A DNA stretch of 64,000 nucleotides from Rhynchospora pubera (lineage: Eukaryota > Streptophyta > Magnoliopsida > Poales > Cyperaceae), in assembly GCA_028095005.1 (NCBI GenBank), contig CM051462.1, forward strand, positions 122,254,752 through 122,318,751. The letters run 5' to 3'. Shown here in pieces: positions 23,728 to 35,260 of this stretch. The translations under genes and the position numbers were made by a program. The notes below the pieces were generated by a model that made no database searches, was not told the origin of the DNA, and saw only the letters and a program-made list of their open reading frames with translations. Within the stretch, counting starts at the first letter, position 1. Each line of letters begins with the position of its first letter.

Positions 23728-24753
23728 CACTATGTTTGGATAACACGAAGGGAATGGGAACGGAGGGGAAATGTTGAAGGGAAGGGATGGGAAGGAAAAA
23801 TTGTAAAATTTCCTCCCCTCTTCTCTCATGTTTGGATAATAAAATTAACAGAAGGGAAATTGACAGATTAATTATATATGACCATTATACCCATACCTCT
23901 TTCAAAACTCACGCATACGTTTGTGGGTTAAAGATCTAATGGTGCTGACATGTGTTTGTTAATTGAGTCTCATGGAGATTCGAAGCAAGTAATTAAGAAT
24001 ACAAGGAGTACAATATATCATAATCAGAAAATTAATTTGGACAAGCACAGGTACAAGTGTCCAATCGGAAATTCACATATTATATATTACCAACTACAAA
24101 ATTTTAAATAAATTGTACATTTTTATTCTCTCTCCTTTCAATAAAATTATCTCCATTACTTCTATCTTCATATCTCTTTTGTCTGAGAACTCGCAATAGA
24201 GCTCTATGGTACTTAATTAAAGGGCAAATATCTTTATTCTTGTCGAACTATATCAACTTCTAGAAATCATAGGTTGAGCTCTTATATCTTAATTAAAAAA
24301 AAAACTAATCACACCAAGTGCTATCAAGTTTTGGAGTTAAAACTAATTGTAGTAAAAAAAATTTTCTGGCACCGAAACAAATTGGGTTATTTATACCTCA
24401 AACTTGTCTCGCAGTGTCAGAGAGAGAAACATTGGAACATAGAGACGAATTTGATTAGTAGGAGAGGGACCAAAGAGAAACATGTCTTCCATCGGTACAG
24501 AGATTTGATGCCAAAAGGAGTAAAGACCCGTACAAAGAAAGAGAAGAGGGTATAAATGTCTTTGGAACACCTTTGGCAACGATTTCTCTTTCCTTTCGTT
24601 CTCCTCCAAATCGGAGGAGAAATCTTTTGTACAGGAGGATAAACGCATGAGAAAAATAGTTCCCCCTCGATACGATTTACTTTCCCATCCAAACACAGTA
24701 AAACTCAAAATTCTCCTCCCCTCCCATCCATTACCTCCAATCCAAACAGAGTG
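23728..24753. mobile_element. PIF/Harbinger-like non-autonomous element of 1 kb, TSD TAA
   Basis: Ends CACTATGTTTGGATA and CCAATCCAAACAGAGTG are inverted, flanked by TAA at 23725-23727 and 24754-24756. Subterminal zones are purine-rich on the left (GGGAATGGGAACGGAGGGG) and pyrimidine-rich on the right. At 1026 bp it is too long for a MITE, but no transposase or MYB-like ORF is recognised inside. Confidence 0.72.
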
Positions 24754-24756
24754 TAA

Positions 24757-26690
24757 AGTATTTTTATTTGGAATTTATTATCACCCGTGCTGTCCTTAGC
24801 TCCGTGCTATTTATTTTCTATCCGTATTCCTACTATTCCTCAGTAAAAAAGATGATTACGAAATCATGAGTTTTTATTTTATATTTATAAAAAATAAAGT
24901 CCCTTATCTCTAAAATAAAATAACTCTGATGTCCAAACAAAATATGTCTTAAACAGTTAAACATAAAATTCGTTGAATTTTATAAAAAAGAAAACAACTG
25001 CTGTTGTCAAAAAATGGTTTCAACGTATTTGTTCGCAAAGATATATTTTTGTGGTGGCCATTCTAAGGCCTAATAAGCACAATGTAAAAATGTTTCACTG
25101 CCAAATTACCAAAACACACGCAAACTAAAAGTTAAGAAAACGTCCAATGACCGTATAATTCTTTTATCAGTTTATGGTAAACAATTAAATATGCAAGTCC
25201 TGCTCTGAAATTAGAAAAAAAAAATTGTAACGTCAAGAGAAAAACTGTCACGTTACTTATTTTGTGAGTCAATTGTTAAATAAACTACTCCTCTAAAATT
25301 TACTGTGTATATTATATTTTATATTTTTATGTATGCATGTAACAATATTATAGTCCAAAGACGTCATATTTTGTCCGGGCTCATAATTCATGAAATTTGG
25401 TTCAAACCTTGAGGACAAATATTCTGCATCTGAAGGATTGACAAACAAAAATGACAAAATGGTATTATAGAGGACTGAACGGAACCAACCCGACCCAACA
25501 AAATCGTGGTGAATTAAAAAGACGTAAGCTGTGGGGCTCAAAGAATGCTGTCCAGGCTGTCTCGGTCAAAACTACTATACTAACTCAAAATCAAATCTCT
25601 ATTTCTCTTTTCCCTATTTCGGTTCAGCCCCCCCGTTGCGGTTTCCAGTTAGGCCTAGACCCAAACAATTATTAGCGGGCCCCATGCGCTCCGTACGTAC
25701 ACCCATGCGCGTACACACGTACGGATTCCCTCAGCGGTCCCAACCAACGGCTCAGATCCACTGCCTCCTTGCACGCCATAGACTCCAGGTCTCTCCGCGG
25801 GAATTGATTGCCACGCCCCAGTTCACTGTTTAGTTCCATCACTCTTTAAAAGTTTTTCAGGACAGAACTACCCCTAAATATTTCAAAACAAAAATACGTA
25901 AAAAATAGATTTCAATATTGAAAACTATCATGAATGCAAAGAAAAAAATGAGCAAATACAGCCCCTTCAATTTTAGAAAAATAAATTGTTAATTATATTC
26001 ACAATTTATTAAGTTGATGGTAAGAGCCACAAATTTTTTTTTGAACAATTAACTGAAAAATTACATTTTTTTCATGAAAAAGATGAAACAATAAAAAATA
26101 GGTTTCTTAATATGCATATAGCAATAATTATGTCCCTAAATGCAACCTTCATCTTTAAGTTGAGAGTATTAAGTTCAATAAATAAAATTTTATGCTGTAA
26201 TATAATGAAATAGGGGTTAATTATGTCATTTTAAAATTAATGGAGTGTTCAAACAATATTAAGGGTGTCCAAATCAATTAATGTCTCTAAACACCGTCAG
26301 TTAACTTACCGCCTTATCGTTTGCCATCTGCGGGACCCGCTTCTCAGTATGAACTGAATTCTAAACATAGACGCCTTTTTTCTTTCCGATTTTAGTTACA
26401 CGAGTAAAAGGAAAAAAATAACTATTTGTGTAAAAAACTGTAGTGGGTAAATTTAACAGCTCACTCCCAGCGGTGAGGCAGGCGAGATCCGTGCGTCCCG
26501 TTTCTAACGACGATATTTTGGGCTTCCACTGCGAGATTTTTTCGGTTTTCATATCTTGGATTAGAAATGGACGGATAACTCCCAAAACGGGAAACGCTAA
26601 CAAGCCTTTTATGAAGGTAGAACCGTTTTATAACGTCCCCCGTGCACCGCGCTTCTTGTCCCCAGTTCCGTACTGGCGTAAGATAGAGAT
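24757..26690. other. Intergenic DNA upstream of the MYB gene
   Basis: No coding region is supported. Bases 25670-25830 are GC-rich and rich in ACGT words (CGTACGTACACC, ACACGTACGG), which could be a distal regulatory segment, but nothing ties it to a gene. Confidence 0.45.
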
Positions 26691-26779
26691 ATTTATTATG
26701 GAGTGGAAAGAAAAAGGTGTTTATTGCTTGTTATATTAAATTTTGGGATTTGGGAAACGTACTCGGTGCACCGTAAACC

Positions 26780-27211
26780 TTTCCATTTGACTACGTGTCG
26801 GAATTTCCAACAGAAATGGTAATACGTGCACCTGTGAAACACGCCCACGTCAGATATGTTAACAAACGTAGAGAATGTAATAAAATGGTAAGGTTTACAA
26901 AGGAGAGGAAGACGAGGGGTCGCAGCGGTTGAGCGACGCGTGTCCATTTGCCAGCTGGACGCAAGCAACCGACTGCCTGGAAGTAGCGACCCCACCAACG
27001 TCCTATCAGCGGTTTCCCATACCGGCTGCTCCCGGTCACCCTTCTTTCTTCCCACCCCCTTTATAAATCCCTCTTCTCCCTCTCTCAACTCCCGTGTGAC
27101 TTTCTCCACCTCCTCTCCTGTTCCTTCCTTAAAACCCCTACTTAAAAAACAAAACCTGTTCTTTCCCAAAATTCAAAAATACAAATCAGATTCGCCAGAG
27201 TTTGAATTTGA
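26780..27211 (+). promoter_or_regulatory. Promoter and 5' UTR of the MYB gene
   Basis: TATAAA at 27062-27067 lies 145 bp before the ATG, so transcription should start near 27090-27100 and give a C/T-rich leader of about 115 bases. Upstream are ACGTGTC (26793-26799, ABRE-like), CCACGTCA (26845-26852) and TTGAC (26787-26791, W-box core). These fit the ABA and stress induction known for subgroup-22 MYBs, but sites this short also occur by chance. Confidence 0.7.
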
Positions 27212-28177
27212 ATGGCTCTCAGTGGTAGATCGAAGGACATGGATAGAATAAAGGGCCCATGGAGCCCGGAGGAAGACGATGCGTTGCAACGGTTGGTGCA
27301 GAAGCACGGCGCGAGGAACTGGTCGCTTATCAGCAAATCGATTCCCGGCAGATCGGGCAAGTCGTGCCGGCTTCGCTGGTGCAACCAGCTCTCGCCTCAA
27401 GTCGAACACCGTCCCTTCACACCCGAAGAGGACGAGACCATCATCCGAGCCCATACCCGTTTCGGCAACAAATGGGCCGCCATCGCTCGCCTTCTCTCTG
27501 GCCGCACTGACAACGCCATAAAAAATCACTGGAACTCCACTCTCAAAAGGAAGTACGCCGCCGCGACCGTAGCCCCAGTAGACGATCTCGGTGCGGATTT
27601 GGACCAGTCGGTGTTTCGCCCGTTGAAGAGATCTAGTAGTGATGGGTTCAAGTGCCCGAGTCCGGGTAGCCCATCTGGGTCCGATTTGTCTGATTCCAGT
27701 CATCAAAGCAACCCTCTCGTTGCCGTGTCCTCATCTCTGCCATCCACATCTCATGTATACCGGCCTGTCCCAAGACCGGGTGGTGTTGTTCTTCCCATGC
27801 AGATGGCACCTCCAGTTGGATCTTCTATCGAAGATGATGATTCAAGTATTAAACTATCCCTCTCCTTGCCTGGATTTGATGAGTCGGATCCAGTACCCGT
27901 ACCGGTATCCTCACCTTCTGTAGTAACACCGCTGCTGGAACCTATGCCAGTGCTTCCGACACATACAACGCCTGTACAGCCCATGCCGGTTCAAGCACCG
28001 GTTTTCCCATTTGGCCCAGAGTTCATGGCCATGATGCAAGAAATGATCCGTGTCGAGGTTCGAAATTACATGTCAGGGCTGGAGCACCATAGCGGCACAC
28101 CAAATCTGTGTATGATGGCTACAGATGGGGTTCATAATGCAGTCTTGAAAAAATTGGGTATTGCAAAAATCGAGTAG
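27212..28177 (+). CDS. R2R3-MYB transcription factor, subgroup 22 (MYB44/MYB70/MYB73/MYB77-like)
   Basis: A single-exon gene for a 321-residue nuclear DNA-binding protein. R2 spans about residues 14-62 with tryptophans W17, W37 and W56. R3 spans about 66-113 with F69 in place of the first tryptophan, then W88 and W107, as is normal in plant R2R3-MYBs. Residues 148-163 (CPSPGSPSGSDLSDSS) match the subgroup-22 signature, and LSLSLPG at 215-221 is the EAR-like motif seen in the same subgroup. Intron-less structure and length also agree. Family members regulate ABA, auxin, drought and pathogen responses and bind PYR/PYL receptors or ARFs. The first ATG after the TATA box is used; a second in-frame ATG (residue 10) sits just before DRIKGPWSPEED, close to where Arabidopsis MYB44 begins, so a shorter start is possible. 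I cannot say which of the four paralogs it is closest to. Confidence 0.97.
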   Translation: MALSGRSKDMDRIKGPWSPEEDDALQRLVQKHGARNWSLISKSIPGRSGKSCRLRWCNQLSPQVEHRPFTPEEDETIIRAHTRFGNKWAAIARLLSGRTDNAIKNHWNSTLKRKYAAATVAPVDDLGADLDQSVFRPLKRSSSDGFKCPSPGSPSGSDLSDSSHQSNPLVAVSSSLPSTSHVYRPVPRPGGVVLPMQMAPPVGSSIEDDDSSIKLSLSLPGFDESDPVPVPVSSPSVVTPLLEPMPVLPTHTTPVQPMPVQAPVFPFGPEFMAMMQEMIRVEVRNYMSGLEHHSGTPNLCMMATDGVHNAVLKKLGIAKIE

Positions 28178-28400
28178 ATAGAGAGTTTAATTAGGCAAAA
28201 TACTCTTCAAAGAAGAGATGAAGAAGTTGCGGTTCCTTTGAAAATTAGAAATCTTTTAGCTACCAGTTCCTTTTAGTGTAATTTTTTATTTTTTATTTTT
28301 ATTTAGTTTGTTAAGGACTCCTCCTCCCTCTAATCTTGTTGTTTCTCTCCATCGGCTGTCTCTAGCCATAGGAATAAATTCCATGTACAGAAAATGAGAT
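28178..28400 (+). terminator. 3' UTR and poly(A) signal of the MYB gene
   Basis: T-rich sequence follows the TAG. An AATAAA lies at 28373-28378, about 195 bp after the stop codon, and TGTA-type far-upstream elements precede it. Cleavage would be expected near 28390-28410. Confidence 0.6.
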
Positions 28401-28480
28401 AAAAAAAAAACTAAATTTCGGACAAAAAGAATGTCTTAAATGAGTTATCATGCGAATATTTTTTACTTTGTGATTTTGTT

Positions 28481-28775
28481 AATGGAACTGTTATTCTTCG
28501 TGTTGAGTAAACTTGGAGTAGAGCAAACAGACTGGTACAAGGCTAAACCGGTACCAGCACTTACTGGTAGTTAAATAGTGATTTTTTGAAAAAATAAAAA
28601 ATATAAACGAAATTATCAAAATAATGGATTTTTTGAATTGAACAGTTATGGTTCGTGTTCATTAAACTTGGAGAGTAGGTATACTGGTAAATGCTATACC
28701 GGTACAAGAATTTACTGCCAGAAATATTGTACCTCTTTTGAAAATAAAAAAGATTAACGAAATATTTAATAATAC
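28481..28775. repeat. Diverged tandem duplication downstream of the MYB gene
   Basis: Two units of about 140-155 bp (28481-28625 and 28637-28775) share TTCGTGTT..TAAACTTGGAG, an ACTGGTA..CTA(A)ACCGGTAC block, ATTTACTG.CAG and a terminal 'aaaataaaaaa.at.aacgaaat' block. They are roughly 70 percent alike by eye. No coding potential. Confidence 0.7.
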
Positions 28776-28779
28776 ATGT

Positions 28780-29354
28780 ACTGGATTTTATGCCATTTGA
28801 GTCTGGTGAGCGTTGATTATATATGGTTAAGACTTGAGAGATAAGAGAATGTAGATTTGTTTAGTTTTGAAATAAAGATGTCCAGTCAAAAATAAAATAT
28901 AGGGTTTACTGACGAGAAGGGAAAGTAACCGGTTGATTGGACTGTTGTGGCAAGTGACAGCTAACTGCTGCAGTTTTAAATTTTATTTTCGGTTTCCAAA
29001 ATTCCGCAACGACGTCTTCCAATTTAGTTTTTGTTCTTCTGCGGCAATTACTTGCCTGGTTGTTCGTGCGGTCTGCTAATACCAAACGTGCTTTTTAGAA
29101 ATGTAGATGTGGGTTAATCCTTTTTGCCTTATTTGCAATGGTAATTTATGGAAAAGAAACAGTCGGAAGATTTGACAAATGTGACTATTCAGAGTAAATA
29201 GGAAAAATCGTAACAAGCCATAAAATTCTAAGATAGGTCGATCTAAAAAGAGTCGGGTTAGATTAAAAAATAAAATAAAATGAAAATAGTAAAATACAAT
29301 ATTTAGATATTAAAATTTATCATTTATATATAGCATAATTTTAAACGGGGCTGA
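28780..29354. other. Intergenic DNA, nothing recognised
   Basis: No feature is recognised in this stretch. Confidence 0.5.
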
Positions 29355-29357
29355 TAA

Positions 29358-30077
29358 GGATCATTTCCAATATTCATCATCCCCATCATCCCCAACAGTT
29401 AGATTAATTGTATTCCAAAAAAATAAAGAGAGGAGTGAGGATGAGGGGATGATTAACGCGTTTTTTCTTATTTAGATGAGAGAATGAGGGGACAAAGAGC
29501 GGAAAGGAGCGACACCGAGCCACTTAACTTCAACAATTACATATTAACTTCAACAGTTAAATATTAACTTCAACATTTAATACATATAACTAGAATAGTT
29601 ACGATATTAACTTCAACAGTTACGTTATTAACTTTAACAGTTATATATATTAACAGTTAATATATATAACTAAAATAGTTATATATTAACTTCAACAATT
29701 AGGATATTAACCTCAACAGTTATATACATTAACATTTAATATATATATAAATAAAACAATTATATATATTAACTTCAATAGTTATATATATCAACTTCAA
29801 CAGTTATGTAAATTACTTCAACATAGCGGCTGGATAATTAATGGTACTTAATATGTAACGGTTGAAGTTGATATGTAATTGTTAAAGTTAGAAGCGAAGC
29901 ACAAGGGTGGGGAACGGAAGCGAAGCAAAAGGCGCTGGGATACACGTGGATGATTCTTGCCAAAAATAGAAAACGCGTTATCATCCCCACCATCTCCTGG
30001 AATCCTCATTAGTTAACTAATTTTCTCATTAATAAAAGTTTAGGGATGATAGAAATGATAGAATATTGAAATGGTCT
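29358..30077. mobile_element. Non-autonomous TIR element with an internal minisatellite, TSD TAA
   Basis: Ends GGATCATTTCCAATATTC and GAATATTGAAATGGTCT are inverted with few mismatches, flanked by TAA (29355-29357, 30078-30080), suggesting PIF/Harbinger. Both arms continue with ATCATCCCC/GGGGATGAT-type words. The centre is filled by the array at 29520-29880. No ORF. Confidence 0.75.
29520..29880. repeat. Minisatellite of a TTAACTTCAACAGTTATATA unit
   Basis: About 14 imperfect units of 18-30 bp, each containing AACTTCAACAGTTA or a close variant (AACTTCAACAATTA, AACTAAAATAGTTA), often with TATATA between. The word AACTTCAACAGTT is partly self-complementary. Confidence 0.85.
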
Positions 30078-30474
30078 TAAGCAATTCCGTAATTTTAAAC
30101 AATAAAAATCATTAATAAAGTTTTAGTTTTTCATTCGTTAAATTAATTGAAACTTTCGATGATCTTTACTTGGTGACAGTAGCCCAAACACCATTGATAT
30201 TTAAATTATATATGCATCTAGTTTGCAAGGCTAATAATATATCGATACTGAAAAATTTTCTATAGCATTCATTATAATCAAAATGATCAAATTAAATATA
30301 GTTCGTCGATAGATTCTATCCGGACTTTAAAATGAGCTGTTAATATATTGAGTGGTGAAATCAACCATGGTAAGTTAATAAAAATTTTATATAGTTGTAC
30401 TGCTCACAAAATTTGTTGTGGGGTATTTATAATTTTGGACCTCTCTTTGCAATGCAGTCACGGTAACACCCAAG

Positions 30475-31518
30475 TAGTGTTCTAAATACGTGTCGTGCCG
30501 TATCGTGTCGTGTCAAACACGCCGTGTCTAGACTATCTCTCGTGTCGTGTCGTGTCGTGTTTAAATATTTCACGTGTCGTGTCGTCCCGTGTCTAAATCC
30601 TAAGAGATGGACACGACACGTCTAAGGACACGCCACGTCTCGTGTCCTCGTGTCGTGCCATGTCGTGTCTTCTTTAGACGTGTCGTGTCGTGACGTGTTC
30701 AGACACGTTTAACTTTTTGACATGAATGTAATTTGATTATGAAATTTAAAAATTATGTTTGTTAAATACGTCAAAAATTAAGAAAGTAGACGTGTTGTAC
30801 CATTGAATTAAAATATAGATTAATTTTTAACAATCGATTAATATTTTGACAACTTCTTATCGGACTTAAGTAATTATTTTAGTAAAAATAAATCAAACTC
30901 ATGAAAAGGTACAAAACTATTTTCAATGACAAAAAATATTTGATTCTTTTTAAGACAAATCACATATAGATTTCTATCTTTAATTTGCGCATGGCTCTGG
31001 ACCCTTTTATTTTATTTGTCATTTAATTATTGAATCATCCTAATTATATTGTAATCTTTTGATTTCCAATTCTAACGATTTACAAGCGTTTTATTCGAAA
31101 ATAAGTATATTAATAATCATTGATTTATGATTAAATGTATCTTTTGGCAAGATTTATGGAAAAAATATAATAGTATGTACATAATTGAGGAATCCATTGT
31201 ATTTCTATAATACTATGTGTCTCCTTTTCGTGTTTGGCGTGTCTGTAATACGTTTCGTGTCTCTCGTGTCGTGCCGTGCCGTATCTCGTGCCGTGTTGTG
31301 TTGTGTCCAGACAATTCGCTTGCCGTGTCGTGTCGTGTCTATTTCATCAAAGTTGGACACGACACGCTTAAGGACACGCCACGCGAAGTTCTCGTGTCGT
31401 GTTCGTATCCGTATCTTACCGTGTCGTGTTCGTGTCCGTGTCTTACCGTGTCGTACCACCTCCGTGCCGTGTCGCGACGTACCGTGTTCGGACACGCTGT
31501 GTGTTTTTTAGAACACTA
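30475..31518. mobile_element. Non-autonomous hAT element with GTGTC-rich ends, TSD CACCCAAG/CACTCAAG
   Basis: A 1044-bp element has ends TAGTGTTCTAAATACGTGTC and GACACGCTGTGTG...TTTTAGAACACTA. The 8-bp flanks (30467-30474, 31519-31526) differ at one base. About 220-250 bp at each end is built of CGTGTCGTGTC words, in mostly mirrored order, and the middle is AT-rich. No transposase is encoded; frames across the repeats read as Cys/Arg-rich artefacts. Confidence 0.85.
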
Positions 31519-31526
31519 CACTCAAG

Positions 31527-32348
31527 TGGTAACAACAATAACAGCAGAATTAGCACTAAAATACAATTGCTATTTTTAATTTGAGGCGGGTGTCTATTTG
31601 TTAGGTGACATTGTGACAATGTATGAAGTTTGAAGAAACGAAATCTAAGAATAATTTAGGCATACTTTAACTAAAACCTTAGCCGGAAATCAGGTATGCA
31701 GATAACAATTATCATTTATCCAAATTAAATAACAATATTTGTTATCGATACAAATTTTTATTCCCATTGAAACAAACGAAAATTGTTGGTTTTTTTTTTT
31801 GTATCAAAGATAACGTCTATGAAGAATTATGGGACTTTTAATTTATTTTGATAATAATTGCAAGAAAAAAAAATTGTCCAAATTGGTTCGTTGGTTGATT
31901 AGTTCTGGATGCCTAGATATAAAAATTATTTTGCTATCCTTTTAAAATATTGTAATATGGTGGAATGAATTTACAATATCTTAGATCACTTATTTTGAAA
32001 GTTAGCTTTGACGAACTTATAACTTAAAAAAATTGAAAAGAAACAAGAATAGCTACGTCGTCACTCAATAAAAAAAAAAAAGCAAACAAATAACAACTGT
32101 ATTTACGGACACTATAAGTTGCTATTTATGACTTTCTGTTTTTGTTTGTTTATATTATTTTTTGTTCTTAAAAAAATTAGTTGCTTCAATAAATTTATGT
32201 GCTCGAAAAATAAATATGTCACGACTGATGAACTTTTATTGTGATTTGATAGTTTTTTTTCTTTGTTAATACTAATGTAAAATTAGTAAAATATTAAATT
32301 ACAACAAACTCCTACTAATGTAAATATCCTCAAGCATATGAACAGTAT

Positions 32349-32350
<2 letters not shown>
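31527..32350. other. Intergenic DNA, nothing recognised
   Basis: AT-rich, with no feature seen. Confidence 0.5.
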
Positions 32351-32351
<1 letters not shown>

Positions 32352-32418
<67 letters not shown>

Positions 32419-32816
32419 TTTTGCTATGGTGAGTTGCAACTCACCAAAGCGTCCGTGAGTCGCGCTCAAAATTCTGAAATTTAGTTCAAAATGACCGATC
32501 CAAACCGTCTAATACGATCTCTCTATTGAAATCTCCATGCAGACCAAATTTTATATTTTTTCGAAATTTTTGAGTATTTTTTTGAAATTTTAGAAAATCA
32601 TTAATCTAATTAGTTCTGAACCGTTCAAAAATAGCAGTTTTTAAAAATATGAAATAAATACTTAAAAATTTCCAAAAAATATAAAATTTGGTATGCATGG
32701 AGATTTCAATAGGGAGATCATATTAGACGGTTTGGATCGGTTATTTTGAATTAAATTTTAGAATTTTGAACGCGACTCACGGAGGCTTTGGTGAGTTGCA
32801 ACTCACCATAGCAAAA

Positions 32817-32868
<52 letters not shown>
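32352..32868. repeat. (TA)n microsatellite split by a Mutator-type MITE
   Basis: A pure TA tract at 32352-32415 and another at 32820-32868 flank the element at 32416-32819. Before insertion this was one tract of more than 100 bp. Confidence 0.9.
32416..32819. mobile_element. Mutator-type MITE inside a (TA)n tract
   Basis: A 404-bp element, the same length as 3663-4066, with arms of about 165 bp that are inverted complements with few differences. The ends read GAGTTTTGCTATGGTGAG and complement, each with the 18-bp perfect palindrome GGTGAGTTGCAACTCACC. The flanks are TATATATAT on both sides, consistent with a 9-bp TSD but not provable inside the microsatellite. The core shares blocks with the other Mutator MITEs in the window. 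Confidence 0.85.
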
Positions 32869-32871
<3 letters not shown>

Positions 32872-34781
32872 CAGTGCCGTGCTGGTGCGATCCTACCAAT
32901 TGCATCCCTTGCTCGTAAAATTTCATCCAGAATGTGGTCGGCTGGGCGATCACCATATACGTCCAAACGAAGCTCATAAAATTTGAAAAGATGTACAACA
33001 TCAAAAAGGGTTCTTAGATACTCTTTTTGAAGATATTAAATAACATTTGGATTTTCAACTAATTTGTGTTAAAATACATATGCAAATTTCAAGAAGGCCG
33101 ACGTGATCATTGTATACCTGCTACTTAATTAAACAATTGTTATATCAATTATGGATCATTAATTCGTGTAATGTGATATGCTTTATGGTCAAAATCTTAA
33201 TTTTAGATAAAAAATTAGACTTTTTATTGAAAAATAGTAAGTCGCTACCAAATTGATGGTTTATTAAAAACGTAAAAATTCTTAATCGTTGATTTTTACC
33301 ATATCTCTATTACCTAACAAGTAAAAGTTTTCTATAAAACAAAAATAATAGCAATTATTTGATTTTCTTATTTGTCTTCATATTATTGCTGTTAGTGTAT
33401 AACAACATATCTAGGTTATCTAAAAAAAAAAAACAACAACATATCTCACGAAATCCATTTAACTAACTTAGTGCTATCGATCAAATTATGGAAACATTCA
33501 GCAAATTAATATTTGTACGGATTTCTGCCTTCAATTGAATTATTTTCAAAAGAAAAGGACAAAAAATTGTTGGTCTTAATTGTGCACAGATGATCAAGTG
33601 TCTGAATGGGGAACAAATGTGGAGCTACTAATCCAATCATTATCTAATTTATATACAAATTTTAACCACCTTTGAAGTATTGCTATTTCCATTTGTAGAG
33701 CAAATAATGTTTGGGTTTATCTGTTACGCTGGCAATTTCTTCACCAGACAATCAGATTTGGACGCATCAACAGGTGAACTTAACCGCGAAAGATCTTCAA
33801 ATATAATAAAGGAACTGGTTTGGAGTACTAAGCATGAAATCAGGGGCTGAGGATGTCACTGTCAAGACGCAAAGTTATGCATGATTAAATGATATTGTAT
33901 TATATAGCTAATGATCTCCTGGCTTATATATAGTTGGTTGATACTTATCCATTCAGCCATCTGAAAATTACGTTTACGACACGAATCATCTGAAGGTCTG
34001 AACGTTTTTTTTTTTAATATTACTGCCCATACGTCCTTGGATTCTTTTAATATTTTTAACGCCGTCCAAAAATCTCTTCAAGACTTCAATCTATCTTTCT
34101 TAATTATCGGGAAAAATCCTTTTTTTTTTAACGAAAGATTTTTTCAGATTAATTTGCTCATAACGTGCAAATCCAACACGTTTATAAAAGTTGGTGGTTT
34201 AAGACTTATCCTTAAACCCTTGCTATTTTTTTAATTTATTATTTTAATTTTTATGAGTAAATTTCTGTATTTGCCCCTTCACAAAATAGGAATCGTTCCC
34301 TAACAAAATGACAAAGTCACCGATGATCTTAAAACAGATTATTTTAATTATCCATATTTAAAAAAATCATGCCATTTAGCTGTTCTATATATGAAAGTGC
34401 CTGCCCTGGTTATTTGTTTCCCTGGTCAGTGGTCACACATAAAGCTAGCACAAAGAATTGAGACTTGAAGGCGGTGAGCACATAATAAAAAATTTCATCT
34501 GCTCGCGGTGAACATACAAAAACTGTATTATAAATATTGGTCATACAAAGGTGCAGCAATACATACTATTAAGATAGACCCTTGTGTATTCTTTATTTGA
34601 AAATAATTAGTATTATCCAAAATGAACCATTTACTTGAAAATTGAAATACACTATGAACGAGCTTGCACCTTTAGCATTTTTTTTCAAAATTTTTTCCCT
34701 TCCAGTTAGTAATTAGGATCCTCTCTGTAAATTATAGATTGGAAATGTCAATTATATTAAAAGACATCATCAAAATGATTT
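32869..34781. other. Intergenic DNA, no gene recognised
   Basis: AT-rich sequence. Short open frames (for example 34037-34234) have no recognisable domain. Confidence 0.5.
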
Positions 34782-34784
34782 TTA

Positions 34785-34929
34785 CGTGGGATTTCATTTC
34801 ATTTCATTTGAATTAATTTCATAGGATTTTGTTAGATCTAATTACATAGGAATTCCTACCAAATAACATCAAATCCCTTCATTTTGATCATGAATTTTCC
34901 ATCGAAATGAAATGAAATGAAATCCCATG
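34785..34929. mobile_element. Short foldback MITE, TSD TTA
   Basis: A 145-bp element has ends CGTGGGATTTCATTTCATTT and AAATGAAATGAAATCCCATG, flanked by TTA at 34782-34784 and 34930-34932. It is probably PIF/Harbinger-type. The terminal repeats contain an ATTTC pentamer repeated three to four times. Confidence 0.75.
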
Positions 34930-35260
34930 TTAAAAGAATGGGATTTTGATCAGGGCCATAGTTTGCCCTTTCTATACATGAATTATTCATGTAAAGGAAA
35001 TTGATTAATTGGCAATATACAAACATTCTTTCAATGATAGGGAGCAGATCTTTAGTATGTTGTTGTTTGCTAATTGCTATCCTTACTTTACAAACTAAAT
35101 ATAATGTGACACTTAATTATTTATTACTTCTACGATTAATTAAAATTTACTTACGAAATCCAATGCATATTTATTTTTTTATATTTGTACTTTGAATTTT
35201 CTTTTGATGAAATTAGTATGAAATCGACAAGTAAAGATAACCAAGTAAGTTAGTAATACA

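Noticed and set aside
26696..27169. A 157-codon minus-strand frame in the MYB promoter
   Set aside because: It covers the TATA box and leader of the MYB gene; the composition is not protein-like and there is no domain.
27173..27706. A 177-codon frame antisense to the MYB gene
   Set aside because: It is a shadow of the GC-richer MYB coding sequence and has no recognisable domain.
31185..31584. Overlapping Cys/Arg/Ser-rich open frames on both strands
   Set aside because: They are read-through of the CGTGTC subterminal repeats of the hAT element at 30475-31518; the composition follows the repeat in every frame.
32819..33004. A minus-strand frame ending in an Ile-Tyr repeat
   Set aside because: The repeat is the (TA)n microsatellite read as codons.
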